From positions 1 through 7,694 of the forward strand of contig WQWD01000110.1 in assembly GCA_009785545.1 (NCBI GenBank): a stretch of 7,694 nucleotides of DNA, written 5' to 3'. The notes below the pieces were generated by a model. That model was not told the DNA's origin and did not search any database. It saw only the letters and a list, made by a program, of their open reading frames with translations. Source of the DNA: Treponema sp. (GTDB taxonomy: Bacteria > Spirochaetota > Spirochaetia > Treponematales > Breznakiellaceae). How positions within the stretch are numbered: the stretch's first letter is position 1; each line of letters starts with the position of its first letter. This document shows, piece by piece, positions 1-4,411 of the stretch. Position numbers and translations under genes: made by a program.

Positions 1-1
1 A

Positions 2-604
2 CCGTCAAGCGGGACTTACACATTAGACGGCATCGAAACTTCATCATCGGATTCCAATACATTTGCTTATATACGAAACCGCAAGATCGGTTTTGTGTTT
101 CAGTCTTTTAATTTGCTTGCCCGAACCACCGCTTTGGAAAATGTCGAACTTCCGCTTTTTTACAGCCGCCGTGACAAAAACGATAAGGGTAAATTGACGG
201 GAGCCGCACGCAGAAAAAAAGCTGCGGAAACTTTGGAAGAAGTGGGGCTTGGTAACCGCATGGATCATTTTCCGTCTCAGCTCTCAGGCGGGCAGCAGCA
301 GCGTGTTGCCATCGCTCGAGCTATGGTAAGTGATCCTGCTTTCATTTTAGCCGATGAACCGACAGGCAATCTCGATTCGGGAATGTCGCTTGAAATCATG
401 GGACTTTTTCAACAATTAAACGACAAAGGCAAGACAATTATAATGGTAACTCACGAGCCGGAGCTTGCCGCTTACTCAAAACGGATAATAACCATGCGTG
501 ACGGCCGTTTGGTGTCTGATGTGCAAGTACAAGACAGACGAAACGCTCTTGAAGATTTAGATAAATGGAAAAAGGATAATGCCCTTTTATCGGAGGGAAC
601 ATGA
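2..604 (+). CDS. ABC transporter ATP-binding protein, MacB/LolD type (5' partial)
   Basis: This is the C-terminal 200 residues of the nucleotide-binding subunit that powers the adjacent MacB-type permease from the cytoplasmic face. The frame is open to the left edge, so the start codon and Walker A lysine lie outside the window. The first residues (PSSGTYTLDG) match the segment that normally follows Walker A. Visible motifs, numbered from the first codon here, are the Q-loop (FVFQSFN, Gln34), the ABC signature LSGGQ at 94-98, Walker B (FILADEPTGNLDS, starting at 114) and the H-loop His151 in VTHEP. LSGGQQQR, ADEPTGNLDS and VTHEP together are typical of the MacB/LolD/FtsE exporter clade. The stop overlaps the next start by 4 bp (ATGA), implying translational coupling. 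The exported substrate cannot be read from the sequence; a macrolide, peptide or lipoprotein role are all possible. Confidence 0.95.
   Translation, partial: PSSGTYTLDGIETSSSDSNTFAYIRNRKIGFVFQSFNLLARTTALENVELPLFYSRRDKNDKGKLTGAARRKKAAETLEEVGLGNRMDHFPSQLSGGQQQRVAIARAMVSDPAFILADEPTGNLDSGMSLEIMGLFQQLNDKGKTIIMVTHEPELAAYSKRIITMRDGRLVSDVQVQDRRNALEDLDKWKKDNALLSEGT
592..597 (+). promoter_or_regulatory. Ribosome binding site of the MacB-type permease
   Basis: GGAGGG lies inside the last codons of the ATPase gene, a few bases before the ATG at 601. It supports that ATG as the start, within the 4-bp overlap of the two genes. Confidence 0.7.
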
Positions 605-1818
605 ATGTTTTACAGCTTTTTCACACCTGTTTTCGTTCCATTATGCGCAATCGTATGCGAAGTTTGCTTACGTCGTTAGGTGTAATTATCGGCGTAGGCT
701 CTGTGATTATCATGGTAGCTCTTGGTGAAGGGTCTCAGCGTGAAATAGAAGCTCGCATAACGGCGATGGGAACAAATCTTTTGCAGGTGTTTCCCCAGCG
801 GCAGATGACTCGCAGCGGACAACAAACGATGATGCGCGCAAATGCTTTTACACAAAACGATATTCAAAAGTTACGTGATGAATCTACTTTTGCCGCGGCA
901 ATTTCCGGCATAGTTCAGACTCAGCAGAATGTTATTGGCAGTCAGGGAAACGCTTCTGTAACAATTCAAGGTGTAGAGCCGGATTTTTTTATTGTCCGCA
1001 GCTGGAGAGTTGATGCGGGTTTTCCTTTCGATGACGAAGATATGTGGCTGCGCAGCAGGGTGGCTGTTCTTGGCAGGACTACCGCCGCAAACTTATTCGG
1101 AGAAGCGGCTTATGCGCTTGAGCAGCAAATCAGAATTGGTAACAATTATTTTACGGTAATCGGTCTTTTGGAAACCAAAGGCGCTAATGCCGCCGGTCAA
1201 GACATGGACGATATTGTTTTAATTCCTCTTGATACTGTGGTAACACGCCTGACAAATTCTCGTAACATAAATCAAATTATTTTAAGCGTAGTATCCGCTC
1301 AATTTATGGATGCGGCGCAAAATGAAACGGAGCTTATCCTGCGGGAATCACGCAACATCGCCGAAGGAGCTGCTTCCGATTTTGTCATCAGAAATCAGGC
1401 TGATATGATTGACATGGCGTCCGCTGCATCACGGATACTGACAACCCTGCTTGCCGCAATTGCGGGAGTTTCGCTTTTGGTAGGCGGAATTGGCATTATG
1501 AACATTATGCTCGTTTCGGTAACAGAACGCACTCGTGAAATTGGGATTAGAATGGCTGTCGGCGGAAGAAAACGTGATATTTTGTTTCAATTTCTTACAG
1601 AGTCAGTCATTCTCAGTATTATGGGCGGCATTCTTGGAATCACTCTTGCCTTTCTTGTTTGCGAGGTTATGTCCGCCATGGGTATTCCAACAGCGATAAA
1701 CCCGCTGGTAATTCTCATAGCGACATTATTTGCCGCACTTGTCGGAGTGGTTTTTGGATTTTACCCGGCGCAAAAAGCCGCAAAACTCTACCCAATAGAT
1801 GCATTAAGATATGAATGA
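601..1818 (+). CDS. MacB-type ABC transporter permease (FtsX-like)
   Basis: This inner-membrane subunit of 405 residues has the MacB layout: a short cytoplasmic N-terminus, a first membrane helix at about 21-42 (SLLTSLGVIIGVGSVIIMVA), a large extracytoplasmic MacB-PCD-like domain at about 45-275, and a C-terminal FtsX block with three helices at about 280-305, 330-358 and 363-390. The family-typical coupling segment TERTREIGIRMAVGGRKRDI begins at residue 308, and the protein ends with the usual P-(I/L)-(D/E)-ALRYE tail. Length is normal for permeases encoded apart from their ATPase; in E. coli MacB the two parts are fused. MacB proteins act by mechanotransmission, moving substrate from the periplasm into a TolC channel, which fits the TolC-family gene immediately downstream. 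Substrate is unknown. Confidence 0.95.
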   Translation: MNVLQLFHTCFRSIMRNRMRSLLTSLGVIIGVGSVIIMVALGEGSQREIEARITAMGTNLLQVFPQRQMTRSGQQTMMRANAFTQNDIQKLRDESTFAAAISGIVQTQQNVIGSQGNASVTIQGVEPDFFIVRSWRVDAGFPFDDEDMWLRSRVAVLGRTTAANLFGEAAYALEQQIRIGNNYFTVIGLLETKGANAAGQDMDDIVLIPLDTVVTRLTNSRNINQIILSVVSAQFMDAAQNETELILRESRNIAEGAASDFVIRNQADMIDMASAASRILTTLLAAIAGVSLLVGGIGIMNIMLVSVTERTREIGIRMAVGGRKRDILFQFLTESVILSIMGGILGITLAFLVCEVMSAMGIPTAINPLVILIATLFAALVGVVFGFYPAQKAAKLYPIDALRYE

Positions 1819-1823
1819 GGGGT

Positions 1824-1829
1824 AAAGGA
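1824..1829 (+). promoter_or_regulatory. Ribosome binding site of the TolC-like gene
   Basis: AAAGGA ends 8 bases before the ATG at 1838. A second purine-rich run (GAGGGG) sits just upstream at the permease stop codon. This supports the start that gives a complete signal peptide. Confidence 0.6.
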
Positions 1830-1837
1830 CTATAATT

Positions 1838-3193
1838 ATGAAAAAGATATTACTCGTTATATATTTAACCATGTTAACAGGATTCAGTTTATCTGCGCAA
1901 ACTCATTCGCAAATGGATTTGCCTTTGCAAATTATCAATTTAGATGAAGCTCGTGTTTTGGCTTTAGCTAATTCACGGCCGCTTCAGCGGTTTGAGATGG
2001 AAATACGCAGGAGTATACTCGATGAAAGAAACCAGTTGTATACTATGCTGCCTCAGATTTCGGCGGGTTATAGCGCTTCGATGAATTTTATCCGGGATTG
2101 GGAATTTGTAAACCCGGTTGATACATTATCTTTGGGCGCTGATTTTTCTATTACGCAAATTATTTTTCAGGGCGGGCAAACTTTTATTCAAAGAGCTATA
2201 AACAAGATCTCTACGGAAAGTATCAGAAAAAATGCGCTTGCGGAATATTTTGATGTACTTGACGCTGTCGATAATGCATATTACGCTGTTTTAGAATCTG
2301 CGGCTACTTTGGAAGCAGAGGAATCTTCGCTGCAAACCGCCATTTTGGGTTTGTCGATTGCTGAAATACGCCATGCGAACGGAATGATAAACATTGGAGA
2401 TTATCTTCGGGCGTTAGCCGAAAAAGAAATGCGGGAAAATTCCCGTAATCAGGCACGGCGTAATCTTACCATGAACATGAACAGGTTTAAAGCTTTGACA
2501 GGCATTACAGAAGCTGTAGAACTTGAACCTATCGATTTTAATATATACGAAACTGTTATAATGCGCCTTGCTTCGATTTCCGATGAAGACGCTGATTTAT
2601 TGTTTGCCGCATTTTGGAATTTATTAGTGTCATCAAATCCAACTTTGGCGAATGCCGCTCTTTCCGCTCAAAGTGCCGAATTAAATCTTACAAACACAAG
2701 AAGAGATTTTTCCCCGACAATCAGTGCAACTTTGTTTTCCACAGATATATCATTTTTGCCATCGTATAATGCGACTAGCAGGAGCGGAGTAGCGATAAGG
2801 GGATCTATCCCCATTGATTTTTGGGTTTTAAATGACCGCATAGAAAGAAGCAGAATAGGACGGGATATTGCAAATTTAAATTTTACAAACACTGAAATTT
2901 CTTTGGAGCAGGAATTACAAAATGCCCTGTTTAATTTGTTTTCTCAGGCAGGTTCTGTTCTTTCTGCCCGCAGATCCCTTCAATACACTGAAAGGCTTTT
3001 TGAATCTGTGGTGGAAAGATACCGGCTTGGGCAAAGCTCAGTTTCAGATTTAACCGAAGCTACCACGCTTTTTATCAACAGCCGTAACAGTTATACAAGG
3101 GCAAGTTACGGTTTTCTTCAGAACCTTTCAAGACTGCGCTCACTGTGTGCACTGGGCGATAAAGGCCAGCTTTTAGAAATCCTTTTACAATAG
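1838..3193 (+). CDS. TolC-family outer membrane efflux protein
   Basis: This 451-residue protein is the predicted outer membrane channel of a tripartite exporter. Its N-terminus (MKKILLVIYLTMLTGFSLSA, then Q) is a Sec signal peptide with likely cleavage after Ala20. There is no lipobox cysteine, unlike many OprM-type members. Two outer-membrane-efflux repeats are visible at about 30-215 and 250-440. The first carries the beta-strand/turn signature IIFQGGQTFIQRA, equivalent to the family's L-F-x-G-G-R. The second ends with RYRLGQSSVSDLTEATTLF followed by a long helix, the classic close of a TolC protomer. Length is normal for the family. It follows the permease by 19 bp, in the same direction and before a terminator, so it is the last gene of the efflux operon. 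An adaptor (MacA/HlyD family) would be needed and is probably upstream of the window. Confidence 0.93.
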   Translation: MKKILLVIYLTMLTGFSLSAQTHSQMDLPLQIINLDEARVLALANSRPLQRFEMEIRRSILDERNQLYTMLPQISAGYSASMNFIRDWEFVNPVDTLSLGADFSITQIIFQGGQTFIQRAINKISTESIRKNALAEYFDVLDAVDNAYYAVLESAATLEAEESSLQTAILGLSIAEIRHANGMINIGDYLRALAEKEMRENSRNQARRNLTMNMNRFKALTGITEAVELEPIDFNIYETVIMRLASISDEDADLLFAAFWNLLVSSNPTLANAALSAQSAELNLTNTRRDFSPTISATLFSTDISFLPSYNATSRSGVAIRGSIPIDFWVLNDRIERSRIGRDIANLNFTNTEISLEQELQNALFNLFSQAGSVLSARRSLQYTERLFESVVERYRLGQSSVSDLTEATTLFINSRNSYTRASYGFLQNLSRLRSLCALGDKGQLLEILLQ

Positions 3194-3205
3194 GCAGGCG
3201 AATAA

Positions 3206-3236
3206 AAAAAGCCCGACCGCACAGGTCAGGCTTTTT
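3206..3236. terminator. Bidirectional intrinsic terminator shared by efflux operon and tRNA-Thr
   Basis: Arms GCCCGACC (3211-3218) and GGTCAGGC (3224-3231) flank a 5-base loop, with A-tract and T-tract on either side. Read on the + strand the stem has one C-A mismatch and is followed by five T. Read on the - strand the same position is a U-G wobble and the hairpin is followed by seven T. It therefore works in both directions and looks better suited to the - strand tRNA transcript. It lies 12 bp after the stop of the TolC-like gene. Confidence 0.88.
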
Positions 3237-3250
3237 GTCCATATCTTTCC

Positions 3251-3295
3251 CGTTTTCTCTCCGTTTTTCCCCATTCTCCCTCGTTTTTTCCCGTT
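3251..3295. repeat. Degenerate ~10-bp tandem repeat, pyrimidine-rich on + strand
   Basis: Units beginning CGTTTT or a variant start at 3251, 3262, 3272 (CATTCT, divergent), 3282 and 3292 (CGTT), that is 10-11 bp apart. The + strand is almost entirely pyrimidine outside the G of each unit. It lies between the tRNA and the terminator, so if the tRNA transcript runs to the hairpin this becomes a purine-rich 3' trailer of AAAACG units. No function is known to me. Confidence 0.5.
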
Positions 3296-3296
3296 A

Positions 3297-3369
3297 AGCC
3301 GTCTTTCGGAATCGAACCGAAGACCTCATGATTACAAGTCAAGTGCTCTGCCAGCTGAGCTAAGACGGC
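3297..3369 (-). tRNA. trnT: tRNA-Thr (anticodon UGU)
   Basis: The - strand folds as a full cloverleaf: acceptor GCCGTCT/AGACGGC (7 bp), D arm GCTC/GAGC, anticodon loop CTTGTAA with anticodon TGT, variable loop AGGTC, and T arm TTCGG/CCGAA around TTCGATT. The anticodon reads ACA and related threonine codons. The discriminator is U73, and the next bases are TAA, so CCA is not encoded and must be added enzymatically. The anticodon stem CTTGA/TCATG contains a U28-U42 mismatch. The gene is transcribed convergently to the efflux operon. Confidence 0.95.
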
Positions 3370-3380
3370 ATGTTAAATAA

Positions 3381-3409
3381 AATGTAGCCTAAATCAAAAT
3401 TTTTGTCAA
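3381..3409 (-). promoter_or_regulatory. Sigma-70 promoter of tRNA-Thr
   Basis: On the - strand, a perfect -35 TTGACA (3404-3409) and a -10 TACATT (3381-3386) are separated by exactly 17 bp. The -10 box ends 11 bp before the tRNA, which predicts a 5' leader of only about 5 nt. This is the strongest promoter match I see in the window. Confidence 0.85.
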
Positions 3410-3422
3410 TAGAGGTTTTGAG

Positions 3423-3443
3423 AATTATTTTTACAAAATAATT
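3423..3443. repeat. Perfect 9-bp AT-only inverted repeat between divergent promoters
   Basis: AATTATTTT (3423-3431) and AAAATAATT (3435-3443) are exact reverse complements around TAC. The element sits 13 bp upstream of the tRNA -35 box and about 20 bp upstream of the likely -35 of the signalling operon. It could be a regulator's binding site or an UP-like AT-rich element. It contains no GC pairs in the arms, so it is a poor terminator. Confidence 0.5.
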
Positions 3444-3463
3444 GAAAAAAAATATGTAAAACA

Positions 3464-3492
3464 TGGAAATTTAGCTTAGACTGTGATATATT
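3464..3492 (+). promoter_or_regulatory. Probable promoter of the receiver/CheX/kinase operon
   Basis: An extended -10 (TGA then TATATT, 3487-3492) is preceded at 17 bp by TGGAAA (3464-3469), which matches the -35 consensus at four of six positions. The expected start near 3499 gives a leader of about 27 nt before the ATG at 3526. The surrounding DNA is very AT-rich, so chance matches are possible. Confidence 0.5.
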
Positions 3493-3525
3493 AAAAGTAA
3501 AACATATTAAAAAAAGTGGTGGAAA

Positions 3526-3903
3526 ATGATCTCGATACTAGTCGTTGATGATAGTCAGGTTATGCGGAATATTGTCAAAAACACATTCGCGCAAATGAAA
3601 ATACCTTTTGCCTGCCTGGAAGCGGAAAATGGAAAAAAAGCATTGCAATTATTGGGAGCCAATGAAGTTTCAATGGTTTTTCTGGATTGGAATATGCCCG
3701 GAATGGATGGGATAGAGTTTCTTAAGTGTGTAAGATCTATACCCAAATATGAAAAATTACCAGTTATTATGATTACTTCAGAAAGAGGTAAATTCAGTGT
3801 AATCGAAGCCCTTCAAAGCGGAGCTACCGATTATATAGTTAAACCTGTTCAGGAAAAAATATTTAGAGAAAAAGTACATGAAATAATGGTACTTATGAGG
3901 TAG
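3526..3903 (+). CDS. Stand-alone CheY-like response regulator (single receiver domain)
   Basis: The protein is one receiver domain of 125 residues with no output domain, the usual CheY size. All the catalytic and switch residues are present: the acid pair Asp8-Asp9, phospho-acceptor Asp54 in FLDWNMPGMDG, Thr84, the aromatic switch Tyr103 and Lys106. Their spacing matches E. coli CheY (Asp12, 13, 57, Thr87, Tyr106, Lys109), and the DWNMP context is typical of chemotaxis-type receivers. A GGTGG purine run just precedes the ATG. It begins a co-directional three-gene operon with a CheX-like phosphatase (4 bp gap) and a CheA-like kinase. It is probably phosphorylated by that kinase through its Hpt domain and dephosphorylated by the CheX-like protein. 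Whether its target is the flagellar motor or something else cannot be told from the sequence. Confidence 0.95.
   Translation: MISILVVDDSQVMRNIVKNTFAQMKIPFACLEAENGKKALQLLGANEVSMVFLDWNMPGMDGIEFLKCVRSIPKYEKLPVIMITSERGKFSVIEALQSGATDYIVKPVQEKIFREKVHEIMVLMR
3897..3900 (+). promoter_or_regulatory. Ribosome binding site of the CheX-like gene
   Basis: GAGG in the last codons of the receiver gene lies 7 bases before the ATG at 3908, supporting that start and tight coupling of the two genes. Confidence 0.55.
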
Positions 3904-3907
3904 GGAA

Positions 3908-4381
3908 ATGGAACAGTATATTCAACCTTTTGTCGATGGCAGCGTCGAAGTTTTTCGGGATTTATGCAATACAGAAATTAATGCGGGCAGATCTTATTTT
4001 GTTTCTAAAGATGAATTTGAAACAATTTGGGATGTTTCCGGAATCATTGGACTTTCCGGCGAAGCGAATGGCGCTGTCGCAATTTCTTTGAAAGAGGATA
4101 CAGCTTTCAAACTTACAAGTATTCTGACAGGCAAAGAGTATAAATCCATCGACAGCGAAGTCACTGATGTACTTGGAGAAATTGTAAATATTGTTGCCGG
4201 AAATGTAAAAAATGTTTTTGAAAAAAAACACAGGATTAAAATAACGATGCCGTCCATTATAAAGGGGAAAGCACATTCCATTGTTTGGCCGTCTGAAAGA
4301 GCAAGAATTATTTGTATCCCTTTTTCCATATTTGGAGATCAAGAATTTTGCCTCTCGGTAGCGATGGAACAATCCAAATGA
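3908..4381 (+). CDS. CheX-like phosphatase domain protein
   Basis: This 157-residue soluble protein has the length and plan of CheX, a CheC/CheX/FliY-family phosphatase that removes phosphate from CheY. The key signature is the helix TDVLGEIVNIVAGNVKN at about 86-102, which carries the E-x-x-N catalytic pair (Glu91, Asn94); in characterised CheX the equivalent residues act on the CheY aspartyl-phosphate. The upstream segment IIGLSGEANGAVAISL and the C-terminal strand IPFSIFGDQEFCLSVAM match the alternating sheet of the fold. Only one E-x-x-N site is visible, as in CheX and unlike two-site CheC. No membrane segment is seen. It lies 4 bp after the receiver gene and 30 bp before the kinase, so its substrate is most likely the neighbouring receiver. 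I leave the symbol blank because this may be a paralogue of the chemotaxis-operon cheX. Confidence 0.88.
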   Translation: MEQYIQPFVDGSVEVFRDLCNTEINAGRSYFVSKDEFETIWDVSGIIGLSGEANGAVAISLKEDTAFKLTSILTGKEYKSIDSEVTDVLGEIVNIVAGNVKNVFEKKHRIKITMPSIIKGKAHSIVWPSERARIICIPFSIFGDQEFCLSVAMEQSK

Positions 4382-4401
4382 AAATTGAAATAATTCTTGT
4401 T

Positions 4402-4406
4402 AGAGG
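4402..4406 (+). promoter_or_regulatory. Ribosome binding site deciding the kinase start
   Basis: AGAGG is placed 5 bases before ATG 4412. It favours this start over an in-frame TTG at 4397, which has no such site and would only add five residues ahead of the membrane helix. Confidence 0.65.
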
Positions 4407-4411
4407 CAGTC

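Noticed and set aside
95..604. GTG at 95 as the start of the ATPase gene
   Set aside because: The same frame is open to the window edge and its upstream residues continue ABC ATPase homology. Starting at 95 would cut the protein inside the Q-loop, so this is a 5'-truncated gene and not a short one.
3240..3297. Possible CRISPR-like or insertion-sequence remnant in the repeat next to the tRNA
   Set aside because: Units are only about 10 bp with no spacers, and I see no transposase fragment, target duplication or tRNA-end duplication that would mark an integration site.
3962..4372. Antisense open frames of 136 and 111 codons opposite the CheX-like gene
   Set aside because: They lie wholly within a gene with clear family motifs, resemble no family I know, and have no promoter or ribosome site of their own.
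4397..4411. TTG at 4397 as the kinase start
   Set aside because: It has no ribosome site, whereas ATG 4412 has AGAGG at good spacing and begins MKNKK, a natural positive end for the membrane helix.
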